A stretch of DNA of 64,000 nucleotides from Promineifilum sp. (GTDB lineage: Bacteria > Chloroflexota > Anaerolineae > Promineifilales > Promineifilaceae). The stretch spans positions 124,001 to 188,000 of the forward strand of contig JACKBY010000003.1 in assembly GCA_020634335.1 (NCBI GenBank), read 5' to 3'. The position numbers and the translations under genes were made by a program. The notes beneath the pieces are model-generated. The model had not been told where the DNA came from, made no database searches, and worked only from the letters and a program-made list of their open reading frames with translations. Of the stretch, positions 1 to 8,354 are shown one piece after another. Numbering within the stretch: position 1 is the stretch's first letter; every line of letters begins with the position of its first letter.

Positions 1-293
1 TGGCCGCCGTCGGGCCGTGCATCGGGTCGTGCTGCTACGAAGTCGGCGATGAGGTGATCGACGCCGTGCGCGCCGCCTTCGCCGAGCCAGACGGCCTGTT
101 GCCACAAAACGGCGGGCCGCAGCCGCATTTTGATCTCCCCGAGGCCAACCGTCGTAACCTGGCGGCCGCCGGCGTGCGTGCCATCGAACTGTCGGACTAT
201 TGCACCGCCTGTCGCACAGACCTGTTCTTCTCCCATCGCGCCGAAAAGGGCCGGACGGGACGCTTCGGGACAGTATTTGCGCTGGAAATGTAG
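1..293 (+). CDS. YfiH/PgeF-family laccase-domain protein, C-terminal part
   Basis: Only the last ~97 codons are present; the frame is open from base 3, so the gene starts before the window. The visible GPCIGSCCYEVGDEV stretch and the later YCTACRTDLFFSHR segment are the conserved metal/active-site Cys and the C-terminal signature of the YfiH (DUF152, laccase-domain) family. Members act on peptidoglycan precursors or on purine nucleosides; the sequence does not say which. It ends 49 nt before the response regulator on the same strand. Confident on family, not on substrate. Confidence 0.85.
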   Translation, partial: AAVGPCIGSCCYEVGDEVIDAVRAAFAEPDGLLPQNGGPQPHFDLPEANRRNLAAAGVRAIELSDYCTACRTDLFFSHRAEKGRTGRFGTVFALEM

Positions 294-308
294 AGCAGAA
301 TCAAACCT

Positions 309-331
309 GCCGGTTAAGAAACCGGCGCTAC
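309..331 (+). repeat. Solo copy of the 23-bp GCCGGTT-AAGA-AACCGGC hairpin unit
   Basis: A 7-bp perfect stem GCCGGTT/AACCGGC with loop AAGA is followed by GCTAC. The same 23 bases occur at 9388-9410 and 10344-10366, and with one change at 39594-39616. Here it is a single half-unit lying between the YfiH stop and the response regulator start. It is likely a degenerate copy of the two-armed element seen around ubiE. Confidence 0.8.
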
Positions 332-342
332 AAAGATAGCTT

Positions 343-1050
343 ATGACCGAACGACAACAACGCATTCTGGCGATCGATGACAATGCTTATACCCTGCGAT
401 TGGTGGAATTCACCCTGCGCGAGGCCGGCTTTCGTGTCATCACGGCCATCTCCGGCGAAGAGGCGCTGGAGCAAATCGAGACCACCGGCCTGCCCGACCT
501 GGGTATTGTTGACCTGCACATGCCGGGCATCAGTGGCTTCGAATTCGCCCACCGTGTCCACCAATACAGCGATCTGCCGCTGATCATGCTGACGGCCGTC
601 AACCACGAGGCGACCGTCGTCGAAGGGCTGGAAGAGCATGCCGAGGACTACATCGTCAAGCCGTTTAGCCCCGGCGAGCTGGTGGCCCGCACCCGCCGCG
701 TGCTGCGGCGCATTGGCGAGTTCGCCTACGACCTTGAGCCGCAAACGCGCATCGACGAGCGGCTGCTGATCGACTTCCCCAACCGCACGGCCATCGTGGA
801 GGGCAAGGCCGAAGCGCTGACGCCCACGGAGACGAAGCTGCTTTACATCCTCATGCGCAAGGCGGGCAGCACCGTGCCCACCGAATACATCCTGCGTCGC
901 CTGTGGCCGATGGAGCCGGTGTTCGAGGACCGGCTGCACGTCCACCTGCACCGGCTGCGGCGCAAGATCGAGGACCGCAAGGACAAAACCCGGCCGCGCT
1001 ACATCCTCTCCGAGCGCGGCGCGGGCTACAGCTTCCGGGACCTGCGTTAG
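343..1050 (+). CDS. OmpR/PhoB-type response regulator
   Basis: A 235-residue two-domain regulator. The N-terminal receiver has the acidic pair D12-D13, phospho-acceptor D57 in GIVDLHMPG, and the conserved Lys in YIVKPFSP. The C-terminal ~100 residues form a winged-helix DNA-binding domain (TPTETKLLYILM, then RRLWPMEP and the recognition helix LHVHLHRLRRKIE, ending with GAGYSFRDLR). It would bind DNA once phosphorylated by a sensor kinase. No histidine kinase gene is adjacent, so it is an orphan here and its target is unknown. Confidence 0.93.
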   Translation: MTERQQRILAIDDNAYTLRLVEFTLREAGFRVITAISGEEALEQIETTGLPDLGIVDLHMPGISGFEFAHRVHQYSDLPLIMLTAVNHEATVVEGLEEHAEDYIVKPFSPGELVARTRRVLRRIGEFAYDLEPQTRIDERLLIDFPNRTAIVEGKAEALTPTETKLLYILMRKAGSTVPTEYILRRLWPMEPVFEDRLHVHLHRLRRKIEDRKDKTRPRYILSERGAGYSFRDLR

Positions 1051-1205
1051 AATGAGTCCATTACAGATGAACATGGATGAGAGGGGCCATCCGCACATGA
1101 TGCAGATTTAAGAATTGCTTCTATCATCATTGCGAAATCTGCGAAATCCGTGGATCAACTCTTCTTCATCCGCTAACTCCGTATCATCTGCGTGCTAGTG
1201 AAATC
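1051..1205. repeat. Intergenic stretch with a dispersed AATCTG-GAAATC-GTGGAT motif
   Basis: The region holds AATCTGCGAAATCCGTGGAT (about 1136-1155) and ACAGATGAACATGGATGAG. Close variants recur in the window: on the minus strand near 20401-20420, near 31200-31215, and as GATTTCACAGATGAACACCGAT at 28991-29012. No coding frame is convincing. It reads as a decayed dispersed intergenic repeat. Confidence 0.5.
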
Positions 1206-1859
1206 ATGCCGACCGCCTATTCCCTGGACAACATCCGCGCGGCGCTGGCCCTGCCCGGTTTCGACGGTCCCGCGGCGCAGCGGCGCATGGCTCCCGTCGC
1301 CCGGCCGATGGCCCGTCCCAACGACCAGCCCAACAGCCCGCGCCTGGGCGGGATACTCATCCTGCTCTACTGTGTCGACGATGAATTTCACATCGTGCTG
1401 ACGCAACGGCCGGACTACGACGGCGTCCACGCCGGGCAGGTGTCGTGCCCCGGCGGCCGCCACGAGCCGCCCGAGACGCTGGGCGAGACGGCGCTACGCG
1501 AGACATGGGAGGAGATCGGCATCCCTCCGGCCGACGTGGAACTGCTGGGCCAGTTGACGCCGCTCTACGTCATGCCATCGGATTTCGAGGTGCATCCTTT
1601 CGTTGGCCGCTACACGGGCGCGGGCCGGCCGCGCTTCGTGCCCGATCCGCGCGAGGTAGCGGCCATCCTGGAGGTTCCCCTGCGCCTGCTCCTCGATCCG
1701 GCCACGCGGGCCAAAGAGGAGATGGAGTTGCGCGGCGGGTTGCGGTTACACGTACCCTTCTTTCGCGTGGGCGAGCGTCGCGTGTGGGGGGCGACGGCGA
1801 TGATGCTAAGTGAATTGGTGGAACGGATAAGGGCGCTGGGAGTGATGGGCGGCGAGTGA
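1206..1859 (+). CDS. Nudix hydrolase, CoA-pyrophosphatase-like
   Basis: A 217-residue protein. It has the NudL/UPF0035-type lead motif VLTQRPDYDGVHAGQVSCPGG followed directly by a Nudix box (GGRHEPPETLGETALRETWEEIGI region, about residues 80-102) with the REtxEE metal-binding core. The family hydrolyses CoA and related nucleoside diphosphates linked to another group, using Mg or Mn. The length fits. The start was chosen as the first ATG of the open frame. It stands alone between two unrelated plus-strand genes. Confidence 0.88.
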   Translation: MPTAYSLDNIRAALALPGFDGPAAQRRMAPVARPMARPNDQPNSPRLGGILILLYCVDDEFHIVLTQRPDYDGVHAGQVSCPGGRHEPPETLGETALRETWEEIGIPPADVELLGQLTPLYVMPSDFEVHPFVGRYTGAGRPRFVPDPREVAAILEVPLRLLLDPATRAKEEMELRGGLRLHVPFFRVGERRVWGATAMMLSELVERIRALGVMGGE

Positions 1860-1885
1860 CAAGTTCGCAGCGTACGCGCCATTCG

Positions 1886-1914
1886 TTGAATCAGCTCGCC
1901 CGATTCACTATACT
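1886..1914 (+). promoter_or_regulatory. Sigma70-type promoter of the ABC ATPase gene, likely leaderless
   Basis: TTGAAT at 1886-1891 and TATACT at 1909-1914 are separated by exactly 17 nt. The ATG at 1921 begins only 6 nt after the -10 box, so transcription should start at or beside the start codon. No ribosome binding site is possible in that space. Confidence 0.7.
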
Positions 1915-1920
1915 CTGCCC

Positions 1921-2637
1921 ATGATCCAACCCCGACAAGCTCCGACGGCCAATGTTGCCGCCGATACAATCATCCAGCTCCACGGCCTGCGCAAGGCTTA
2001 CACCGAGGGCGGCCGTGAGCGCATCATCCTTGACGACGTCGATTATGCCTTCGACCGTGGTGAATTCGTCGTCTTGCTGGGCCACAGCGGCAGCGGCAAG
2101 AGCACGTTGCTCAACCTGATCAGCGGCATCGACCGGCCCGACGGCGGCGACATCTCCATTCTGGGCACGACCATCACTCGTCTGCCCGAGCGCGACCGCA
2201 CCCTTTTCCGCCGCGACCACATCGGCTTCGTCTTCCAGTTCTTCAACCTCATTCCCACGTTGAGCGTGCTGGAAAACGTGACCCTGCCGCAGGAACTGGC
2301 CGGGCGCGACCGCCGGACGGTGGAGGCCGCGGCAATGACGCTTCTCGACCGCGTGGGCCTGGCCGACCGGCACGACGCCTTTCCCGACAAGCTTTCCGGC
2401 GGCGAGCAACAGCGCGTGGCGATTGCCAGAGCATTAGCCCACGATCCGCTGCTTGTCCTGGCCGACGAGCCGACGGGCAACCTCGACGACGAGAACGGGC
2501 GGCGGGTGCTGGCCCTGTTGCTGGAACTGACCCGCGACGCCGGCCGTACTCTGCTGATGGCCACCCACAACCCCGACATCGCCCCTTTGGCAGACAGGGT
2601 GCTTGAGTTACACGACGGGCAACTGCGGGCAGGATAG
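1921..2637 (+). CDS. ABC transporter ATP-binding protein, LolD/MacB type
   Basis: A 238-residue ATPase with Walker A GHSGSGKST (about residues 56-64), Q-loop in VFQFFNLIPTLSVLENV, signature LSGGEQQR, Walker B LLVLADEP and switch His in MATHNPD. The LIPTLSVLENV segment and short length place it in the LolD/MacB/FtsE-like group that powers FtsX-type permeases involved in lipoprotein release or efflux. No FtsX-type permease lies beside it, so the partner must be elsewhere. The N-terminal ~15 residues (MIQPRQAPTANVAAD) are an extra tail. Confidence 0.9.
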   Translation: MIQPRQAPTANVAADTIIQLHGLRKAYTEGGRERIILDDVDYAFDRGEFVVLLGHSGSGKSTLLNLISGIDRPDGGDISILGTTITRLPERDRTLFRRDHIGFVFQFFNLIPTLSVLENVTLPQELAGRDRRTVEAAAMTLLDRVGLADRHDAFPDKLSGGEQQRVAIARALAHDPLLVLADEPTGNLDDENGRRVLALLLELTRDAGRTLLMATHNPDIAPLADRVLELHDGQLRAG

Positions 2638-2724
2638 TCGTGGGCCGTGGGCGAGCAGTGGGCGCTGGATACAGGCCACTACAACATTCTGTATACTGAA
2701 CAGTCAGAACAACGAGGGAATGCC

Positions 2725-3165
2725 ATGCGTATACTCGTCCTCCACGGGCCAAATCTGAATCTGTTGGGACAGCGCGAGCCGGAGATATACGGCCGCTGGA
2801 CGCTGGCCGAGATCGACGAAGCGCTGGTGGCACAGGCGCACCACACCAGGACCGAGCTGCGCGTGCTGCAATCGAATCATGAGGGCGTGCTCATCGATGC
2901 CATCCACGACGCGCGTCTGTGGGGGCAGGGCATCCTGATCAACCCCGGCGCGCTGACCCATACCAGCTACGCCCTGCGTGACGCCATCGCGGCGGTGGGG
3001 CTACCCGCGGTCGAGGTGCACCTGTCCAATGTCTACGCCCGCGAGGAATTCCGCCACCGCTCCGTCATTGCGCCGGTATGCCTGGGACAGATCAGTGGCT
3101 TCGGCCAGCGCAGTTACTTGCTGGGTCTGCAAGCGCTGATCGAACATTTGCTGGCTCTGGCTTAG
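2725..3165 (+). CDS. aroQ: Type II 3-dehydroquinate dehydratase
   Basis: It converts 3-dehydroquinate to 3-dehydroshikimate in the shikimate pathway. At 146 residues it matches the dodecameric type II enzymes. Visible signatures are ILVLHGPNLNLLGQREPEIYG (catalytic Tyr at the end), LQSNHEGVLID, INPGALTHTSYALRDA and EVHLSNVYAREEFRH (catalytic His). The open frame runs further upstream to 2647, but the ATG at 2725 is preceded by GAGGG and gives the family start MRILVLHGPN. A TATACT box lies at 2692-2697. Confidence 0.96.
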   Translation: MRILVLHGPNLNLLGQREPEIYGRWTLAEIDEALVAQAHHTRTELRVLQSNHEGVLIDAIHDARLWGQGILINPGALTHTSYALRDAIAAVGLPAVEVHLSNVYAREEFRHRSVIAPVCLGQISGFGQRSYLLGLQALIEHLLALA

Positions 3166-3193
3166 AAACCGTGCCTTAAAAACCTGGTTTCTA
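3163..3193. terminator. Bidirectional hairpin shared by two convergent genes
   Basis: TAGAAACC (3163-3170) pairs with GGTTTCTA (3186-3193) in an 8-bp perfect stem. The left arm begins with the aroQ stop codon and the right arm contains the stop codon of the minus-strand peptidase. There is an A-rich loop but no long T tract, so efficiency is uncertain. Confidence 0.6.
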
Positions 3194-4801
3194 GGGCAGC
3201 ACCCACGCCGCAAACAGCGCGGACAGGTCGCAGCCGCAATGCGTCTCGGCCAGCGCGCGGAAGTCGGCCGTGGTGCCTTCTTCCCAGCGGAACTGCCGAA
3301 TGTAGTCGCGCAGGAAATCATCGAACACGTCGCGGCCCATCGTGTCCTCCAATTCGCGCACAAAGATCGGCCCGCGGCCATAGACGATGGCTCCGTACTC
3401 GTCGCCCGTGTAGCTGGCGACGGGCAGGCCGACGGGCATCGGATCACGAGCCACGCGCTCCCAGCGGCCGACGAAGGTCTTGAAGAAGTTATCCCCCACG
3501 TCCTGTCCGTAGCGGTCGACGAAATAGCGATAGGTGGAATAGGAGCCGACCGCCTCATCGAGCCACGGCTCATCGAGCTGATCATTGCCCACCAGATTAT
3601 AGAACCACTGGTGGGCTACCTCGTGGGCCGTGGTCGATTCCAGAATGGCTGAGAAAGGCACTCCTCCCGCCGTGTCCGCGTCGACGTCGTACATGCGCAG
3701 CGCGCCGACGATGAGGCCAGGATATTCGATGCCCAGCGCGCTCGTGGGCGTGGTCACGATGTCGAGTTCCGTGTAGGGATAGGGAGCCAGCCGCTCACTG
3801 TAGTCGGCCAGCGCCGCGGCGGCCACGTCGAGTGCCTGGGTTGCCCCCTCAACCCATCTCGGCGGCGCATAACTGTTGATAGTCGTCTCGCCCACCGTCT
3901 CGCTGACCACGGTGAAGTCGCCCGCCGCCAGGTAGAAATCGCGGGCTGGGCCGGCGGCGAAAGTGACGGTTTGTGTGCCGGCCCGCGTTTCTTCGATAAT
4001 CGATCCCGCGCCGACGAGGACGACATCACTCGGGGCCGTGACGCGCACCAGGTAGAAGGCCGTATCGCTGTAGGTCAGGTCGCCCTGAATGTCCGGCGCG
4101 GCCGTGTTCCAGCCCTCGTCGTCATAGACGGCCAGCATCGGATAGAAGTGGGCCAGGGCCAGGATGTCGTCGAAGTAGGCCAGTACGCCATAGTTGCGGC
4201 CGATATCAGTGGGCACGCTCGTCTCGAACGTCATGTCGATGGTTACCACCCCACCCGGCGGCAGCGGCGACGGCAGCGGCACGCGCAACAATCCGGCGTC
4301 GCTTGTATCCGGGGCGACGGGCAGGCCGTCGGCGGTCACGTTCCCGACGGTGATATGCCCTTCCAGCGTATTGGCGTGCAAATGAAAATAAATGTGGTCG
4401 AGGGCCACGTTCTCCAAATTGGTGTAGGTGACCGTCTGCCGCCCCGCGATCAGGCTCATGTTGCGGTCGATGGTGAAGTCCATGTGATAGACCGGCGCGC
4501 CTGCCAGACCGTCGAGCGCCTCCGCTCCGGCCTCAGTCAGCCCGGCCAGGAAAGGGGTGCGGTCGGCCGGATCGAGGTCGAAGAGCGCGGTCGCTCCTGT
4601 CTCCGGCGGCACAGCCGTGGCGGGCGATTCGACCGTCGGCGTGATGGCCGGCGCGGGCGGCGCTTCGGACGTCGTGGCCGTCGGATCGGCCGGGACGGCC
4701 GAGCGGGTGGGCATGGCAGCGAGGGGCGCGCCCGGCATGGCTCGACAGGCAAAAGACGAGAAGAGCACAATGGACAGGACGAGCACGGGCAGTCGTTTCA
4801 T
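3191..4801 (-). CDS. Secreted M1-family-like zinc metallopeptidase (lipoprotein)
   Basis: A 536-residue protein. A lipoprotein signal (MKRLPVLVLSIVLFSSFAC, Cys at about residue 19) and a low-complexity Ala/Thr/Pro linker precede an M1 N-terminal beta domain and the catalytic domain with HEVAHQWFYN near residue 390. The downstream Glu of the HExxH-x18-E set is in WLDEAVGSYS. It lacks the long C-terminal domain of aminopeptidase N, as do many bacterial M1-like proteins. The likely role is cleavage of peptides outside the cytoplasm; specificity cannot be read. Confidence 0.88.
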   Translation of the reverse strand: MKRLPVLVLSIVLFSSFACRAMPGAPLAAMPTRSAVPADPTATTSEAPPAPAITPTVESPATAVPPETGATALFDLDPADRTPFLAGLTEAGAEALDGLAGAPVYHMDFTIDRNMSLIAGRQTVTYTNLENVALDHIYFHLHANTLEGHITVGNVTADGLPVAPDTSDAGLLRVPLPSPLPPGGVVTIDMTFETSVPTDIGRNYGVLAYFDDILALAHFYPMLAVYDDEGWNTAAPDIQGDLTYSDTAFYLVRVTAPSDVVLVGAGSIIEETRAGTQTVTFAAGPARDFYLAAGDFTVVSETVGETTINSYAPPRWVEGATQALDVAAAALADYSERLAPYPYTELDIVTTPTSALGIEYPGLIVGALRMYDVDADTAGGVPFSAILESTTAHEVAHQWFYNLVGNDQLDEPWLDEAVGSYSTYRYFVDRYGQDVGDNFFKTFVGRWERVARDPMPVGLPVASYTGDEYGAIVYGRGPIFVRELEDTMGRDVFDDFLRDYIRQFRWEEGTTADFRALAETHCGCDLSALFAAWVLP

Positions 4802-4912
4802 GATCGCTGATTGTTACGCGAGACGCGGCTGGAGGCAAAGAACTCTCAGCAAACCTCGAAGGTTTCAGAAGACCTCCGGGGTTTTGTGAATGTGGAGGAT
4901 CAATTATGTCTA

Positions 4913-4921
4913 TGCTATAAT
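4913..4921 (+). promoter_or_regulatory. Extended -10 promoter element for ftsK
   Basis: TGCTATAAT (4913-4921) is a consensus extended -10 box. No good -35 is seen at 17 nt. An AGGAA ribosome binding site (about 4929-4933) sits upstream of the ftsK ATG at 4945. Confidence 0.65.
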
Positions 4922-4944
4922 GTCCCGGCAGGAACATTTGAGCT

Positions 4945-7686
4945 ATGGCAACGGGAAAAAGCAGCGGAAAAAAAACGACGACGCGCAAGGTCGGCGCCAC
5001 CAGCAAGCCGAAGAGCGGCTCGCGCAGCAAAACGGCCGCCAAAAAACCGGCCGCCCGGCGCAGCAGCCCGGCCAAGAGCAAGCCCTCCCCACCCCGTCTC
5101 AACGACGGCCAGCGCAGCCTGCTGGTGGGCATCATCATCCTGTTTCTTACAGCCGTGCTGACGCTCAGCCTGCTGTCGCCCAATCAGGGGCAGTTTACCG
5201 AATGGCTGTCGCGTCTGGCCGCGCTGGCCTTCGGCATTGGTCGCATCACCCTGCCCCTGGTCACCGGCGGCATCGGCATCTTCCTCGTCCTGCGCGGCAT
5301 GGAACAAGAGCCCGAAGTGCCCTATCTGCGCTTGCTGGGGGCGGCCGTCGTTTTCTTCGTCCTGTTGACTTTCGCTTCGCTGGTCGCCTACCAACGCGAT
5401 CCCGTCTACGCCGACTTGTTCGCCGTGGCCGCGGCCGGCAAGGGCGGCGGCTATAGCGGGGCGATCATTGCCACGGCGCTGGCCCGCCTGCTGGGCGACC
5501 TGGGGGCGATTCTGACCCTGCTGGTGTTGGGCGTGGCCGGAGCCGTGCTGCTGTCGGGCCTGACGCGCGCCCACGTGGCCGGGTGGCTGGAGCGCGAGCC
5601 GCGGCCGTCCACCGGCGCAGAGCCGGCGGCGCGCACCGTGCGCATCAACCCCGGCCGCCAGAAGCCCGTTCCGCCGCTGGAGACCTCCCCGCAACTACGC
5701 CTCATCCCCGAAGAGGAGAAGGGCAAGGACCCTGCCGCGCCCAAGCCCGACAAAGCGCCTGTGCGCGAGAAAAGCCGGCGCGGCAAGAAAGAGGCGCCTC
5801 CGCCCGTTTTCATCGAAGCCGACGCGCCGGCCGTCCCTGCCGCGCCCGGCTCAGTGTGGACGTTGCCCCGCGTGGCCGACGTGCTGGAAACGGGCACCGA
5901 CATCGACGTCAACAGCGCCTCCATCCGCGAGCGGGTCGAGGTCATCGAGCAAACGCTGGAGAGCTTCGGCGCGCCGGCCACGGTGGTGGAGATCAATCAG
6001 GGGCCGACGATCACCCAGTTCGGCGTGGAGCCAAACTACCTCGTCCTGCGCGGCGGCAAGCGGACAAAGGTCAAGGTGGGCAAGATCGCCGGGCTGGCCG
6101 ACGACCTGGCGCTGGCCCTGGCGGCGCGCTCCATTCGCATTCAGGCTCCCGTGCCGGGCAAAGGCTATGTGGGTATCGAAGTACCCAATAGCGCCAAAGC
6201 GTTGGTCTCATTGCGCGACGTGATGGAGTCGGCCGAATATGGTCGTATGAAGTCGCCGCTGCGCGTCGGCTTGGGTCAGAACGTGGCTGGTCAGCCCATC
6301 GGGGCCGATCTGGCGGCCATGCCCCACCTGCTCATCGCCGGGACGACCGGCTCCGGCAAGTCGGTGTGCGTCAACGGCATCATAGCCTGCCTGCTGCTGC
6401 AGAACACGCCCGATGACTTGCGGCTGGTGATGATCGACCCCAAGCGCGTGGAACTGACCGGCTACAATGGCGTCCCCCACTTGGCCGCGCCGGTCGTGGT
6501 CGATATGGATCGGGTCATCGGCACGCTCCAGTGGGCGCTGCGCGAGATGGACAATCGCTACAAGTTGTTCGCCGGAGCCGGCGCGCGCAACATCAGCGAG
6601 TACAACAAAAAGATGCGCCGCGACCCGAACGCGCAGAAGCTGCCCTACATCGTCATCATCATCGACGAACTGGCCGACCTGATGATGCTGGCTCCCGAAG
6701 ACACGGAGCGCAGCATCACCCGTCTGGCGCAGATGGCCCGCGCTACGGGCATCCACATGGTCATCGCCACGCAACGGCCGTCGGTCGACGTGGTGACCGG
6801 CCTGATCAAGGCCAACTTCCCGGCCCGCATTGCCTTTGCCGTGGCCAGCAGCACCGACAGCCGCGTGATCCTGGACTCGACCGGCGCGGAGCGGCTGCTG
6901 GGCCAGGGCGACATGCTATTCCAAAGCCCCGACGCGGCCGCGCCCGTGCGCCTGCAAGGCTGCTTCGTCAGCGACGGCGAATTGGCCCGTCTCATCAGCT
7001 ATTGGCAGACGGCGCGCCGGGCGCAGGTGATCGCCGCGCCGACCAGCACGGCCGCGACCGGCAGCAGCCCGACCCGCGTCGTGAAAGGCCCGGTGGTGCT
7101 GGTGGACCCCGACCCGGAGACGACCGGGCGGCCGACGGCCGCCGTGCCTCCTCCCGTCTCGCACCTGAACGCGCCGGAGCCGATGCCCGACGCGCCCGCT
7201 CCCCAGCAACGCGCCCCGCGCATCCCGACCAAGCCGCCGGACACCCCGGCGCAACAGCCGGCATTTATCGCACCCGCGCCTGCCCCACAACCCGCCACAG
7301 AACAACCGGCTACGGACGATGAGCAGCCATCGGCAATCAGCGGCTTGCGGTCCGACGACGTGTTGCAGCAGCCGCTATGGGAAGCGCTCCAGGAGATGGA
7401 AAACGGCCACGACGACACGGTGGAGAACGACGATGAGTTGCTGCCGGAGGCCATCGCCCTGGTGCGGTCGATCAACAAGGCGTCGACCTCTCTGCTGCAG
7501 CGCCGCTTCCGCATTGGCTACACGCGCGCCGCGCGGCTGATGGATGCGCTGGAAGATCAGGGCATCATCGGCCCGCCGACGGGGACGAGCAAGGCGCGGG
7601 AGGTTTTTGCCGCCGATGATGGCACGTCCACGATGGAGACGGGCGAAACGGCCGGGCCTGACGCGCCGAACGGCGACCAGGAGTGA
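4945..7686 (+). CDS. ftsK: FtsK/SpoIIIE-type DNA translocase
   Basis: A hexameric motor (913 residues) that pumps chromosome DNA at the division septum. Order of parts: a Lys/Ala/Ser-rich tail (residues ~2-48) resembling histone H1 tails; four membrane segments (~53-210, starting LLVGIIILFLTAVL); a Pro-rich linker; the alpha/beta motor with Walker A GTTGSGKSVC (about residue 470) and Walker B YIVIIIDELADLMM; a second Pro/Ala linker (~700-800); and the gamma winged helix (LLQRRFRIGYTRAARLMDALE) that reads KOPS-type sites. The length is normal for the family. The DinB-like gene follows by 3 nt, suggesting co-transcription. Confidence 0.95.
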   Translation: MATGKSSGKKTTTRKVGATSKPKSGSRSKTAAKKPAARRSSPAKSKPSPPRLNDGQRSLLVGIIILFLTAVLTLSLLSPNQGQFTEWLSRLAALAFGIGRITLPLVTGGIGIFLVLRGMEQEPEVPYLRLLGAAVVFFVLLTFASLVAYQRDPVYADLFAVAAAGKGGGYSGAIIATALARLLGDLGAILTLLVLGVAGAVLLSGLTRAHVAGWLEREPRPSTGAEPAARTVRINPGRQKPVPPLETSPQLRLIPEEEKGKDPAAPKPDKAPVREKSRRGKKEAPPPVFIEADAPAVPAAPGSVWTLPRVADVLETGTDIDVNSASIRERVEVIEQTLESFGAPATVVEINQGPTITQFGVEPNYLVLRGGKRTKVKVGKIAGLADDLALALAARSIRIQAPVPGKGYVGIEVPNSAKALVSLRDVMESAEYGRMKSPLRVGLGQNVAGQPIGADLAAMPHLLIAGTTGSGKSVCVNGIIACLLLQNTPDDLRLVMIDPKRVELTGYNGVPHLAAPVVVDMDRVIGTLQWALREMDNRYKLFAGAGARNISEYNKKMRRDPNAQKLPYIVIIIDELADLMMLAPEDTERSITRLAQMARATGIHMVIATQRPSVDVVTGLIKANFPARIAFAVASSTDSRVILDSTGAERLLGQGDMLFQSPDAAAPVRLQGCFVSDGELARLISYWQTARRAQVIAAPTSTAATGSSPTRVVKGPVVLVDPDPETTGRPTAAVPPPVSHLNAPEPMPDAPAPQQRAPRIPTKPPDTPAQQPAFIAPAPAPQPATEQPATDDEQPSAISGLRSDDVLQQPLWEALQEMENGHDDTVENDDELLPEAIALVRSINKASTSLLQRRFRIGYTRAARLMDALEDQGIIGPPTGTSKAREVFAADDGTSTMETGETAGPDAPNGDQE

Positions 7687-7689
7687 CCG

Positions 7690-8184
7690 ATGCGGGTCAC
7701 GGCCGAGGAGAAGAAAGCGCAGACGTTACAAGGCGTGCGTGAGGCCCGCCGAGCGGTGCTGGCGGCGGCCGCCGCCGTGCCCCTCGAGGCGACAGATACC
7801 GTCTTTCTGGGTGAATGGTCGGTCAAAGATATCATCGCCCACATTATCGGCTGGGATTACGCCAACATCGAAGCTGTGCGGGCCGTGTTGGCCGGGGAGC
7901 TGCCCGCATTCTATGCCCATCGCGACCGTGACTGGCGCACCTTTAACGCCGGCCTGGTGGGGCGCTATAGACCAGAGGAACACGAAGCCGGGTTGCGCGC
8001 CGCCCAACTTTCCCATCAAGCCCTGTGCGATTTAGTCGAATCTATCCCCGCGGCCGAGTTTGAGCAGGATCACGGCGTGCGTTATCGGGGTTACAAGGTC
8101 ACCATTGCCCGCCTGCTGGCGGCCGATAGCAAAGATTGCCACCTTCACGCACAGCAGATTCGCGATTTTCTGAGCAGTATATAA
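7690..8184 (+). CDS. DinB/ClbS-DfsB-like four-helix bundle protein
   Basis: A 164-residue protein. WSVKDIIAHIIGWD near residues 40-53 and a C-terminal DSKDCHLHAQQI give His residues spaced as in DinB-like and ClbS/DfsB metal-binding bundles. Families of this fold act as thiol transferases or stress proteins, but no specific reaction can be assigned. It begins 3 nt after ftsK and is probably translated from the same message. Confidence 0.75.
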   Translation: MRVTAEEKKAQTLQGVREARRAVLAAAAAVPLEATDTVFLGEWSVKDIIAHIIGWDYANIEAVRAVLAGELPAFYAHRDRDWRTFNAGLVGRYRPEEHEAGLRAAQLSHQALCDLVESIPAAEFEQDHGVRYRGYKVTIARLLAADSKDCHLHAQQIRDFLSSI

Positions 8185-8354
8185 TCGCCTGAGACAGCCG
8201 GCGCTCAGAAGCGGCGCGAATATCGTCCGCCCCGCCAGAGGGCGAATGCCGGGCCGGGAGCGCGCCACGGTTGCCGACAATACCGGGCATCGATTATCGG
8301 ATGCCGGCCCCGAAAACACGCTACGATAGATATCATCTTTAAGGAAGCCATACA

